64,000 bases of DNA from the NCBI GenBank assembly GCA_965200615.1, contig OZ241377.1, positions 992,001 to 1,056,000 on the forward strand. Direction: 5' to 3'. Below the pieces are notes generated by a model. It was given only the letters and a program-made list of their open reading frames with translations. It ran no database searches and had not been told where the DNA came from. The translations under genes were made by a program, and so were the position numbers. Source of the stretch: Bin5 sp965200615. Lineage in GTDB: Bacteria > Chloroflexota > Anaerolineae > Caldilineales > Caldilineaceae. Shown one piece after another: positions 8,581-17,492 of the stretch; the stretch's first letter is position 1; each line of letters opens with the position of its first letter.

Positions 8581-9645
8581 TCAAACCCCCACCTGCACGT
8601 TCCAGAAGACACCGATAACCGCTACCAGAGCCAGCGGCAGCAGGATCAGATAAAGGACCGTCCTCCGTCGGAAGACCCCCATAAACAGCAGCGAACTCTT
8701 GATATCCACCATCGGACCGAACACGAGAAAGCCAAACAGCGATCCGGTCGTGAACGCGTTGCTGAAAGCCAGGGCGATAAAGGCGTCCACCGTCGAGCAG
8801 ACCGACAAGATGTACGCCAGCGCCATCATCACAAAGACGGAGATGACAGACCCCTGGCCGATGGCGAGCAAAGTGGACTGGGGAACGACCGTCTGCATCG
8901 CCGCCGCCAGCATCGCCCCGGCGATCAGATAGCGGCCCATGTCCAGAAAGTCATCGCCCGCCATGACAAGCGCCTGCCAGACGCCCGGGCGGGAGCCACC
9001 GTGGTCGTGACCATGATCACCGGAGTCGTCGCGGCCGTTGGAGACGGTCAGCGTCTCGGGCAGCAGGATCTCACGCGGGCGCGCCAGATGAAAGATCAGC
9101 CCTACCGAAAACGCCACCAGCATGCTGAACACAACCCGCCCCCACAACACCGGACCCCAACCGAAGGCAGCGTAGGTGCTGAAGATCACAACCGGATTGA
9201 TCACCGGGGCCGCCAGCAAAAACGCGATCCCCACCGGCAGCGGCAGCCCCTTGCCGTACAGCCGCCGCGTCACCGGCACCACCCCGCACTCACACACAGG
9301 GAAAATAAACCCCAGCCCCGCGCCCGCCAGCGCCGCCAGCAGCGGATGATCAGGTATGTAGCGCTCCACCATCCCCTGGTTCACATAGACGGCGATGAAG
9401 CCCGACACAGTCGAACCGGCAATCAGAAAAGGAGCGGCTTCGATGAACAGGCTGAGGAAAATCGTGACGAACGTCTGGAAGCGCTCGGCCGCGAAAAAGC
9501 GGGCCTGGGGCGTGTTGATGCTGCTCGCGACAACCACCAAAAACGCGAAAACCAGGAACGCCGCGATCCCCCAACGCGGGCGCCCAAACCAGCGGTTTCC
9601 TGTTCTTTCCGGGGCTGCCTGTGGCAGCGGTGATGCTTGACCCAT
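8581..9645 (-). CDS. DUF318/ArsP-like permease
   Basis: A 354-residue polytopic membrane protein of the permease family PF03773 (YraQ/ArsP-like). Recognisable segments are FIEAAPFLIAGSTVSGFIAVY in the first half and FPVCECGVVPVTRRL, the conserved CxCG motif thought to contact metal or metalloid. The second half holds AFIALAFSNAFTTGSLFGF. A histidine/aspartate-rich loop (HGHDHGG) separates the two halves. Family members export or handle metals, methylated arsenic or cysteine-related ligands; the partner at 7754 also has a His-rich loop, which favours a metal. It is the first gene of the minus-strand operon. Confidence 0.85.
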   Translation of the reverse strand: MGQASPLPQAAPERTGNRWFGRPRWGIAAFLVFAFLVVVASSINTPQARFFAAERFQTFVTIFLSLFIEAAPFLIAGSTVSGFIAVYVNQGMVERYIPDHPLLAALAGAGLGFIFPVCECGVVPVTRRLYGKGLPLPVGIAFLLAAPVINPVVIFSTYAAFGWGPVLWGRVVFSMLVAFSVGLIFHLARPREILLPETLTVSNGRDDSGDHGHDHGGSRPGVWQALVMAGDDFLDMGRYLIAGAMLAAAMQTVVPQSTLLAIGQGSVISVFVMMALAYILSVCSTVDAFIALAFSNAFTTGSLFGFLVFGPMVDIKSSLLFMGVFRRRTVLYLILLPLALVAVIGVFWNVQVGV

Positions 9646-10075
9646 CAGTTAGTTGGCAGGTGGCGCTGTCTGCGCTTCAATCGCCGCCTATCCAGTCGAG
9701 CAAACTCGTGTCGGCTACTGCAAGAAGCGGGGAGTGAAGTTGCCTCCCCTTAGATCACTCTTGCAGCGATATTCAATCTTACTTGAGGCGCGCCATTCTG
9801 CCAATCCGAACTATTCAGCGTTGCCTGTCTTGACCCCTGTTCGTCCGGTATGTGGGAGTTGCCTCCACAGAGCGCAGCCGTCTCCCTTGAAGCCTGCCCA
9901 AGCTGACCGGCAGAGATACTTTTCTGTCAATCACTACCTGTCTCCTTAGACAGAAACTGTCTTTGTCGGTTATCATTCGCAGTACCCTTCCGGTGATCTC
10001 TTCCGGCCTTCACAGAGCCTGAAAACATCCCGTCGGGGTCTTCCTTCAAACTCCATCCAGCACAAGGCCCAGGGT
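9646..10075. other. intergenic region, divergent promoters expected
   Basis: This space separates the minus-strand permease operon from the plus-strand aminotransferase. Open frames inside it have no recognisable family or ribosome-binding site. The only structure I see is the repeated CTGTCT/AGACAG motif at 9938-9962. Confidence 0.5.
9938..9962 (+). promoter_or_regulatory. CTGTCT-AGACAG-CTGTCT operator candidate
   Basis: CTGTCT (9938-9943), AGACAG (9948-9953) and CTGTCT (9957-9962) form two overlapping inverted repeats with spacers of 4 and 3 bases. A weak promoter (TTAGAC, 18 bases, TTATCA) overlaps it. It lies about 115 bases upstream of the aminotransferase start and could bind a dimeric repressor. 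This rests on pattern only. Confidence 0.38.
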
Positions 10076-11260
10076 ATGACACGCATGACGGTGGAACAGC
10101 TTCGGCAGGACCTTCCCATGACCGGGGAAGTCGGATATTTTCAGACCGGGACCTACGGCCCCGCCAGCGACTCCGTGCTCCAGGCGGTACGAGAAACGAT
10201 GGAAACCGAGGCACGCCACGGCCCCGCCACCTCCGCCGGCAGGCAGTCGCACATCGAACGCGAGGCCGCCGCCCGCAGCGGATTGGCGCGCATGCTCAAT
10301 GTCCGGGAAGAGGAGATCGGCATCGAGACCAACACCTCGCGGGCCATGCAACAGATCGTGCGCGGTCTCGACTGGCAGCCGGGCGACGAGTTCGTCATGA
10401 CCTCGCTTGAGCATGTCAGCACCTACGGGCTTTCCTATTCGCTGGAGCAGCAACACGGCGTGAAGACCATCGTACTGGGCGAAGTGTACGATGAACATCT
10501 CCTCGGCGATCTCGCATCCGTGCTCACCGACCGCACCCGCCTGATCTGCCTCAGCCATATCGCCTCCCCCAACGGTCGCCTCCTCCCGTGCAAGGAGGCA
10601 GCCGCCATCGCCCACGACGCCGGCGTGCCCGTCATGCTCGACCTGGCCCAATCGGTCGGCCAGATGCCGGTAGACCTGAAGGAGCTCGACTGCGATTTTG
10701 CCGTCGGTTCCGGCCACAAATGGCTGCTCGGCCCCATGGGCACCGGCTATATGTATATCTCGCAAGACCAGATCCCCGGCTTCCACCCCAACTTCATTCC
10801 CGACCGCAGCCCCTGGTCGCTGCCCGATGCCCCGACCCCGGCGCCGACCGCCCGCTCCCGCACCGAGATCGGCACCTATAACCATGCCCTCGTGGTCGGC
10901 CTCGGTCGCGCCGTCGAGATAGTGGAAAGCATCGGCCTGGATACAATGCAGGAAAGAATAACCCAACTGTCCGGCCGCCTGCGGCAGGGCGTTGGCCACA
11001 TCGATCGCGCCCGCATCATCACCCCCCAGGAACCTGGCAAGTCCGCCGGTATCACGTCGCTGATGTTCGATGGCTTCACCAAGACCGACATGGACGGCCT
11101 GGTCGATAGAATGCACGAACGCCATCAGACCGTCGTCAAATCCCAATGGCTGACCGCCCCGCCCGACCCGGTCAAAGTCGCCATGCGCATCTCCGTCGCC
11201 GCCTTCAACGACGAGAGTGAAGTGGACCGCCTGCTGGAGGGGTTGGACGAAGAACTGTAA
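10076..11260 (+). CDS. class V aminotransferase-fold PLP enzyme
   Basis: A 394-residue pyridoxal-phosphate enzyme of the class V (cysteine desulfurase/isopenicillin-N epimerase-like) group. The Schiff-base lysine is Lys215 in GSGHKWLLGPMG, and the pyridine-binding aspartate with its partner glutamine is in MLDLAQSVGQMP. ETNTSRAMQQIVRGL is the N-terminal substrate region. Length is normal. An alternative start three codons in (10085) is equally possible. The next genes downstream are a TIM-barrel protein and a polysaccharide deacetylase, so it may act on an amino-sugar or a small amine, but the family alone does not define a substrate. Confidence 0.85.
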   Translation: MTRMTVEQLRQDLPMTGEVGYFQTGTYGPASDSVLQAVRETMETEARHGPATSAGRQSHIEREAAARSGLARMLNVREEEIGIETNTSRAMQQIVRGLDWQPGDEFVMTSLEHVSTYGLSYSLEQQHGVKTIVLGEVYDEHLLGDLASVLTDRTRLICLSHIASPNGRLLPCKEAAAIAHDAGVPVMLDLAQSVGQMPVDLKELDCDFAVGSGHKWLLGPMGTGYMYISQDQIPGFHPNFIPDRSPWSLPDAPTPAPTARSRTEIGTYNHALVVGLGRAVEIVESIGLDTMQERITQLSGRLRQGVGHIDRARIITPQEPGKSAGITSLMFDGFTKTDMDGLVDRMHERHQTVVKSQWLTAPPDPVKVAMRISVAAFNDESEVDRLLEGLDEEL

Positions 11261-11323
11261 CCACAGTGGCCGCGAACGCCGCCGCATACGAGCAACTATC
11301 CACGAATAAGAGGAAAAAATAAG

Positions 11324-12412
11324 ATGACTGAACGCCTGGCACTCTGGGGACCGCCCGTAGTGGAGAGGATTCCCGACGATCCCGATTATGCCGACTATCT
11401 GCCCGCTTGGGTACAAAAATGCGCCGACGCAGGCGTAACCAAGATTATCGGTGGAGACCGCACACGCGCCCTCACCGAAGCCGCCCATGCCGTCGGCATC
11501 AAGGTCGATCCCTACATCAACTACAACTCCTTCCCCCGTCATGGTTGGGCACGCGTCACCTACGGCTGGTCCCTCGACTTTCTGCGCCCCCCCGTAACCG
11601 CAGCCGATGCCCGCGCCGTCATGGACAGTCACCGCCCCATCTACGACGCCCCCAAAGTGACCACCAGCATGACCGACTTCGCGGCCAAAAATCCGCAGTT
11701 CCGCAGCCTCACCCGCACCGGTTCCTACACCCTGCAGCCCGGCGACGATCTCTACCTGAGCGCTGCCTTCCCCGAAGTGCGCGCCGAGCAGACCGAGCAG
11801 TTCCTCGATACGCTCGCCCATACCCGGGGCGACGGCATTCAGGTCGAGTTCGTGCTCGGAAACGAGGACGAAAATGGGGCCGTCCCCTACGGCTACGAAG
11901 ATCGCACCGTCAACGAGTTCCAGGCCAAACATGGCAAGAACCCGTTCGAACTGCCCAACGACGACCCCGAGTGGCTGCAGTTCCGCGCCGACTACGTTAC
12001 CCTCGCCCTGACCGAGATGCGGGCCGCGGTCAAGCAGGCCAAGCCCGACGCCATCTTCTCGACCACCCTGATCGCCGGCGAGAAAGAGGACTACCTTAAA
12101 CTCCTGCACGATTGGCCCACCTGGCTTGAGCAGGGCCTCGTCGACGAGTTCTACATCTGGTTCCGCACCAACTCCGATCTGGACGCGCTCCAGCGCCAGC
12201 TCAGCTATGCCGTCGAAGTCTCTGCCGGCCGCACACCGGTGATCGCCGAGCTCTCCTGTTACCATCCCGGAAGCTTCCAGCAGCCCGACCAGATGCTGCG
12301 CGCCGCAGAGGTGGCCATGGACTGCGGCGCCGACGGCGTCGGCATCTACCGCAGCCACGCCGTGGAGCAATTGGACTTCTGGTCTGTGTTGGAGAAGATG
12401 AGTAAGCTTTAA
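11324..12412 (+). CDS. glycoside-hydrolase-like TIM-barrel protein, function unknown
   Basis: A 362-residue soluble protein with a good ribosome-binding site (AAGAGGAAA) before ATG 11324. The alternation of strands and helices, GVTKIIGG early on, and segments such as IQVEFVLGNEDE and VDEFYIWFRTNSDLDAL suggest a (beta/alpha)8 barrel like the putative glycosidases with GHL or DUF4015-type domains. Acidic residues at strand ends (VEFVLGNEDE, VIAELSCYH) could be catalytic. I cannot name the family with confidence. It lies 63 bases after the aminotransferase and 85 bases before the polysaccharide deacetylase in the same direction, which favours a role in glycan breakdown. Confidence 0.6.
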   Translation: MTERLALWGPPVVERIPDDPDYADYLPAWVQKCADAGVTKIIGGDRTRALTEAAHAVGIKVDPYINYNSFPRHGWARVTYGWSLDFLRPPVTAADARAVMDSHRPIYDAPKVTTSMTDFAAKNPQFRSLTRTGSYTLQPGDDLYLSAAFPEVRAEQTEQFLDTLAHTRGDGIQVEFVLGNEDENGAVPYGYEDRTVNEFQAKHGKNPFELPNDDPEWLQFRADYVTLALTEMRAAVKQAKPDAIFSTTLIAGEKEDYLKLLHDWPTWLEQGLVDEFYIWFRTNSDLDALQRQLSYAVEVSAGRTPVIAELSCYHPGSFQQPDQMLRAAEVAMDCGADGVGIYRSHAVEQLDFWSVLEKMSKL

Positions 12413-12497
12413 GAGAGGGCGCTTAGGCTGAGAATCTGTCTCAGCGTTCGGGAAGGTCCGCTCGTGACAAACTGATCGAATACAAGAGAGGCATACC

Positions 12498-13373
12498 ATG
12501 TCCTATTACGTCGCGGCGTACGACACCGAAGGCGTGTACCCCTGGTGGGATAAGGACCGACGTCAAAGAGGTTTCAGCTACACCCCCGAACATATCGCCG
12601 AATTTCTCGACGGCGTGCGCGCCGTCGCCGACGTCCACCTGCAGCGCCACGCGCCCGCATCTTTCTTCCTCGTCGCCAAAATGCTGGAGCTCTGCGGCCC
12701 CGAACTGCGCGTCATTCTCGACAATCCCCTCTTCGATATCCAGTGCCACACCTTCACCCATCCCAACCTGAAAGAGCTGGGCGAGGACAGAGCCGCGCTC
12801 CGATACGAGCTCGGCGACGCCAAAAAACTGATCGAAGACACCTTCGGCCGCGAAGTGAACGGCCTCACCGCGCCCGGCGGTTACACAGACGGCTTCCGCG
12901 GCCAGCCTGCCGTTCTCGAAGTGATGTGGGAGGCCGGTTACCGCTATGTGCGCAGCGTCGGCAAAGGACCGAATGGCGCCCTGCCCGCCCTCGTGGAGCA
13001 GCCCTTCTGGTATGCGGAAGACGGCTTCCCGGATCTACTCGAAACGCCTTCCCACGCCTGGCACGACAACATCCTTACCGGGCAGCCGGCCACCGTCCAC
13101 TGGCCGCCGCTCCTGCCCTGGCCCTATCCCACGGCGATGCCACGCGACGCCCAGGGCGTCTACGAAGCCTACGCGCCCGGTATCGACTACTGCACGCAGA
13201 AGCAGCTACTCTACTACATGCCCATCTTCCACCCCTGGTCCATCTACCGCATCGACAAGCAGGCCGCCCAGATCGGCCTGCTCCTGGATCATGCCAGCCG
13301 GAAAATGGAGATGGCATCCTGCGACCACATCTATCAGCATATCCTCCGATATCCCGAGCTGGCGTCAGACTGA
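12498..13373 (+). CDS. polysaccharide deacetylase (NodB-like) family protein
   Basis: A 291-residue carbohydrate esterase family 4-type protein. The metal-binding aspartate lies in AAYDTEG (about residue 9), the histidine pair in CHTFTHPNL (about 82-87), and the loop LTAPGGYTDGF corresponds to the R/APxG motif. No signal peptide is present, so the enzyme would act inside the cell on an oligosaccharide or small amide rather than on cell-wall polymer. The ribosome-binding site GAGAGG supports the start. It is the last gene of the 10076 cluster; the AT-rich SNF2 island begins immediately after its stop. Confidence 0.84.
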   Translation: MSYYVAAYDTEGVYPWWDKDRRQRGFSYTPEHIAEFLDGVRAVADVHLQRHAPASFFLVAKMLELCGPELRVILDNPLFDIQCHTFTHPNLKELGEDRAALRYELGDAKKLIEDTFGREVNGLTAPGGYTDGFRGQPAVLEVMWEAGYRYVRSVGKGPNGALPALVEQPFWYAEDGFPDLLETPSHAWHDNILTGQPATVHWPPLLPWPYPTAMPRDAQGVYEAYAPGIDYCTQKQLLYYMPIFHPWSIYRIDKQAAQIGLLLDHASRKMEMASCDHIYQHILRYPELASD

Positions 13374-13619
13374 GTTCATTAGCGAATGAACAAGAGTGGC
13401 TAACCGTTTCGGATGTCGATCTTTGGCTAGTGCAAAGTTAAACTGATTTCAGAAGCGCAACGAGACGTTTGAGTTCCAATCGCTGATTCTTAACCAAGAT
13501 TCTTGGATTCCAAATCGAACCACTTTCACCTGATGTCCTCATTGAGCCAAACTCTGTGGCACGTCTTTGCATTTGGAATACATGAGGGCAGATATATTTG
13601 AGAAAAGGGGCGGTAGGCG

Positions 13620-14468
13620 ATGCCGGGATTTGGCGCGGACGAAAACTACACTGAAGTGAATGGGTCCGCCCAAGAAGATTTCAGGACAATTGAAGAAGCT
13701 GGAGAGGAAGTCTGGTCTGAAGACTTTGAGGACTTTTTGGATAACCCGCCTCTAGACGAGATGTCAATCTTACTGGAGCTGGAATATCTATCATTGGAAA
13801 GTCTACCAGAAGACTTTGGCAGCGAATCTGAACTAATTCTTGACGAACCGGAACCGCTAGCCGAGTACGATAGCGAATTAAGCGAACCTCTTTATGAAAT
13901 CAGTGACGATGGTATTGATGACCAGGCAAGAGAACTCAGAATCGACCAACTGGTTGCATTTGTATACGACGCTTCCAATGAACAGCGGACCCAGATTGCT
14001 GAAATGCTGCGGAGATTCAGCAACGCAAAACTTCGAAATTGGCTTATATGGTTGCGCAACAAGGAGTGGACGGGGAACAGTCTCCTATTGTTCCTAGGAT
14101 TTTTCAATCACTGGTACGAAAACAGTCAATGGTGGGAGTATTGGTATTGGGATAGACGTTTGGGTTGGCTTCCGGGGTTTTCTCGCCATATCTTGACACG
14201 TGATGAAGCGTACCAATGGATACAACGTTTTCCGCATTGCAGACCTAGCGAGTTAATTGACGAGTCTTGGTTTGAAGATTGGGAATTCTATGAAGTATGG
14301 AGGTATGGTTTCAATTCGTTCGTTGCCTTTGCACGATTTCGTTCTGATTTCGATGATCGTGAAGAGTGGCGTCGTCATCTTGGAATGGATGATGAAGATG
14401 GCGGCAAATGGTGGAAAGAAGACGCGTATGACGATTTATCCATTGACGGCAAAAACTACGAAGGTTGA
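13620..14468 (+). CDS. acidic, tryptophan-rich protein of unknown family, partner of SNF2 ATPase
   Basis: I do not recognise this 282-residue protein. Residues 1-115 are strongly acidic and low in lysine/arginine. A middle segment around 120-150 (QLVAFVYDASNEQRTQIAEML, RRFSNAKLRNWLIWL) is helical. The C-terminal half is unusually rich in Trp, Tyr and Phe (WYENSQWWEYWYWDRR, WFEDWEFYEVWRYGF) and ends acidic. There is no signal peptide or membrane helix. The stop is 12 bases before the helicase start, so the two genes are almost certainly one transcription unit. Codon use is visibly more AT-rich than in the flanking sugar genes, which suggests acquisition. An acidic N-terminus could mimic DNA or dock on the ATPase; that is speculation. 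Confidence 0.72.
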   Translation: MPGFGADENYTEVNGSAQEDFRTIEEAGEEVWSEDFEDFLDNPPLDEMSILLELEYLSLESLPEDFGSESELILDEPEPLAEYDSELSEPLYEISDDGIDDQARELRIDQLVAFVYDASNEQRTQIAEMLRRFSNAKLRNWLIWLRNKEWTGNSLLLFLGFFNHWYENSQWWEYWYWDRRLGWLPGFSRHILTRDEAYQWIQRFPHCRPSELIDESWFEDWEFYEVWRYGFNSFVAFARFRSDFDDREEWRRHLGMDDEDGGKWWKEDAYDDLSIDGKNYEG

Positions 14469-14480
14469 GGAGAGGCAGAC

Positions 14481-17360
14481 ATGACAACTTCTCAACTGGA
14501 AAATACGCTCATACCGATAGAGAACTGCTGGGTCAAGCATAGAGTGCGGAATCTCTTCGGAATAGTTGTCGGACACAAGACTGAAGGGGATTTGGACTAC
14601 GTTCAGGTGCAGTGGGGCAGGAATAGGGAAATTGACTGGCACCAACTCTCGGAACTGAGCTGTGGCTTTCGCCCTGGCCATGTAGTCCAAGACAGGCCCC
14701 GTTCTAACACACGAAAGTCTTTGGGAACTGGTACAGTGCTGACGGTGCAACCAATTGCTGGCCAAGAACATGTAATTGTACAGTTACACAATACAGGTGA
14801 GATCCAACGTTTCCCTTATGAAAACTTAGTACGCATTCAAGATGCTGCTACAAAGTTTATTGGCGCAAAAGTTACGGATTCAAACGAAAGCGATCGGTTC
14901 CGTCTCAAAACACTCGCCTACGCCCTTGACTCATGGAATCAGGTTACTGGAGCACTCGATCGTCTTGATGTGGATCCGCTTCCACACCAGATTAACTTAG
15001 TCCATCGTATAATGACATCGGACCAGTCAAACTGGCTCATTGCCGACGATGTGGGTTTAGGCAAGACGATCGAGGTTGGGTTGTTACTGGCGGCGAAAAA
15101 ACGTCAGCGACAACAGACGAGGCGAGTACTGGTAGTATGTCCGGCAGGGATGGTGCGGCAGTGGCAGGACGAAATGCAGCACAAGTTTAACGAAGTGTTT
15201 CAGATTTACGGCAATGACTTCACCATTCCCTACATCTCCCACTGGACCAGGTATGACAAAGTCATAGTCTCGATTGATCGGGCCAAAGCGGACAACCATA
15301 AGGCTATATTTATGGAGTCAGGCCACTGGGATGCAATCGTATTTGATGAGGCTCATCACTTGAGTAAGATCGAGCACCAAGCAGTTACTCAAAGATACAG
15401 TTTGGCCGAATCACTGCGAGGCCAAACCGATGCTTTTATATTCCTAACAGGAACCCCACATCAAGGTCACACCGAGCAGTTTATCAACCTTCTGCGGCTG
15501 TTGCGGCCTGATTTGGCGAGAGGACTTTCGACGCCTTTTACTGATCCGTCTGTCATCGCTAGCATCGTCCTACGTAATCCCAAGAGTCAGGTAACTGACG
15601 CAAGGGGCAAATTCTTGTTCAGGGGCCAAGACACAAAGTGCGTAAGAGTATCACTGTCCGAAGCTGCGAGAGACTTCGATGCGCAGTTACAAATCTACCT
15701 TAAAGAAGGCTACGCTGCATCTGAACTTGGAGGAAATACAGGCCGGGCCATCGGGTTTGTAATGACAACCTACCGCAAACTAGCATCGTCGAGCATTGCG
15801 GCAATTGAGGGGGCATTACAACGCCGAATGAATCGTCTCCAGGGAAACGACCAGAATCGTGGCGCCAATAGAGCAAGAGTGTTTTTCGGGGACGACTCAT
15901 TTGATGAGGTGGCCTTTCAGGAGGGATCTGATGGCCGCGATGACTTAGACAGACTAGCTGAGAACGTCCCCGCTACACCGTTTTTTGACGACGAGCAACT
16001 CCAGATTGCCGACCTTCTTCGAGTTGCGAAGCAGGTTAAGCAAAATGACCGAAAACTGAATCAATTCCTATCGGAAATCGTTGATCCTATGAAACAAGCT
16101 GGCGAGAAATTGTTGATTTTCACCGAATACCGCGCTACTCAGGACTATCTAGTAGAAGCTTTGGAAGGCCGTTATCCGGGCAGCGGCGTCTCCCAGATCA
16201 ATGGCAGCATGGATATAAGGGAGAAAAGACGCAACATAGATGACTTTAATGAATATAAGCAGTTCATGGTATCAACTGAGGCTGGAGGCGAGGGCATCAA
16301 TCTTCACCAGCGATGCCACGTCCTTGCCAATTACGACCTACCCTGGAATCCCCGCCGACTCGTGCAGCGAGCAGGACGATTGTACCGTTATGGTCAAACT
16401 GAGCGTGTTATCGTTTTCAACTTGATGGCCAACGATGGCTTTGATAATGAAGCGCTCAACAAAATGCTGGAACGGGTTTACAGCATTGTTCAAGGAATGT
16501 CATCAATAAGTCCCGAATTTCAATATGACGTGCAGCAAGTAGAGTTGATCGGCGAACTGCTTGAGCGCGTTGACCTTGCTTCCATTTTAGCTGCAAACAA
16601 GACCTTGGATTTAACTCGAACTGACGCGGAGATCGAAAGAGCCCTCGCACTCGCTGACCAAGCGAAATTCCAACAAGAGAAACTCTTTTCTCAAGTCACT
16701 GGATTCGATCCGAAAGCTGCCGCGATGCTTCAATCTCTTGGGCCGAAAGACGTTCTCTCCTTCTTGGAAGGAATATTGCCGTTCAAAGGCATCCAAATTA
16801 GAACCCGCTTGCACAATGGGCAAACGCTTGAATTGCAACTGCCCGAGGAATTGCGGGGGCAGTTCTCTGACTTCCCCAGACGAGCGACCATTGTAAGTGT
16901 TACAGTTGATCGTCAACTCGTAACTCGGAGACGTCACTCTGATATATTTCCTATGGATTTCGCCAGTGAATTCTTCTCTTGGCTCATTGATTCCGCTAAA
17001 TCGCCAGCATTCAAAGGAGAGTATGCAAATCTAGTCGGTCCAGAACCAGGGACGCTAGCTCTGTACAAGATTCGTTGGCAAAATGACCAAGGTATCCCCC
17101 AAGAGGAGGAATTGCTTTCAGTGTTCTTGCCCCAAAACGGCCGAAAAGCTGTCGTTAATCCATACTTTTTTGGAAGTGTGCTGGTTGGGCGAGAAGGGAA
17201 TTCTAGTCGGCCAAACTTTGTGAATCCTGCCGAGCGACAACATCTTCTTGAATTGCTAAGTGAGCGCGTCCATGAGGAACTAGCCAGCCGGCGAACAATG
17301 CTCCGCCACCCCAATGATATTGTGCTGATCGCTACTGCGGACCTAACTGATATAGGATAG
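14481..17360 (+). CDS. RapA-like SNF2-family helicase/ATPase
   Basis: A 959-residue Swi2/Snf2 ATPase of RapA-like layout. Two small beta-barrel (Tudor/KOW-like) segments at about 8-110 precede the helicase core. Walker A is ADDVGLGKT (188-196, Lys195), motif II DEAH (289-292), motif III LTGTPHQG, motif V STEAGGEGINLHQ, and motif VI QRAGRLYRYGQ (from Gln629); all are intact. A charged insertion of variable character lies around 440-510. The last 280 residues have no recognised domain. The length matches enterobacterial RapA (968), but the island context, AT-richer codons and the acidic partner upstream resemble stand-alone SNF2 ATPases of defence loci more than a housekeeping RNA-polymerase recycling factor. 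The start has GAGGAGAGG at good spacing. Confidence 0.88.
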   Translation: MTTSQLENTLIPIENCWVKHRVRNLFGIVVGHKTEGDLDYVQVQWGRNREIDWHQLSELSCGFRPGHVVQDRPRSNTRKSLGTGTVLTVQPIAGQEHVIVQLHNTGEIQRFPYENLVRIQDAATKFIGAKVTDSNESDRFRLKTLAYALDSWNQVTGALDRLDVDPLPHQINLVHRIMTSDQSNWLIADDVGLGKTIEVGLLLAAKKRQRQQTRRVLVVCPAGMVRQWQDEMQHKFNEVFQIYGNDFTIPYISHWTRYDKVIVSIDRAKADNHKAIFMESGHWDAIVFDEAHHLSKIEHQAVTQRYSLAESLRGQTDAFIFLTGTPHQGHTEQFINLLRLLRPDLARGLSTPFTDPSVIASIVLRNPKSQVTDARGKFLFRGQDTKCVRVSLSEAARDFDAQLQIYLKEGYAASELGGNTGRAIGFVMTTYRKLASSSIAAIEGALQRRMNRLQGNDQNRGANRARVFFGDDSFDEVAFQEGSDGRDDLDRLAENVPATPFFDDEQLQIADLLRVAKQVKQNDRKLNQFLSEIVDPMKQAGEKLLIFTEYRATQDYLVEALEGRYPGSGVSQINGSMDIREKRRNIDDFNEYKQFMVSTEAGGEGINLHQRCHVLANYDLPWNPRRLVQRAGRLYRYGQTERVIVFNLMANDGFDNEALNKMLERVYSIVQGMSSISPEFQYDVQQVELIGELLERVDLASILAANKTLDLTRTDAEIERALALADQAKFQQEKLFSQVTGFDPKAAAMLQSLGPKDVLSFLEGILPFKGIQIRTRLHNGQTLELQLPEELRGQFSDFPRRATIVSVTVDRQLVTRRRHSDIFPMDFASEFFSWLIDSAKSPAFKGEYANLVGPEPGTLALYKIRWQNDQGIPQEEELLSVFLPQNGRKAVVNPYFFGSVLVGREGNSSRPNFVNPAERQHLLELLSERVHEELASRRTMLRHPNDIVLIATADLTDIG

Positions 17361-17492
17361 GGGAGTCAATCATTCATAGTCGAACTATACCAAAGTAGTT
17401 GGTTCCAATCAGCTTTCACCTGAATTTCGAGTCTTGGCGTTCGTCACTGTCGTCTGCCTCACAACTGAAAACACTTAAAGAAGGTAGCACAT

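Noticed and set aside
10046..12499. 817-residue minus-strand frame opposite the aminotransferase and barrel protein
   Set aside because: A shadow frame: low-complexity Gly/Val/Asp/His composition, no motifs, spanning two real genes and their gap.
14481..17360. Part of a complete DISARM, Dpd or Druantia locus
   Set aside because: No methyltransferase, DUF1998, phospholipase D or tRNA-guanine-type partner genes lie beside it; only one unknown partner is present.
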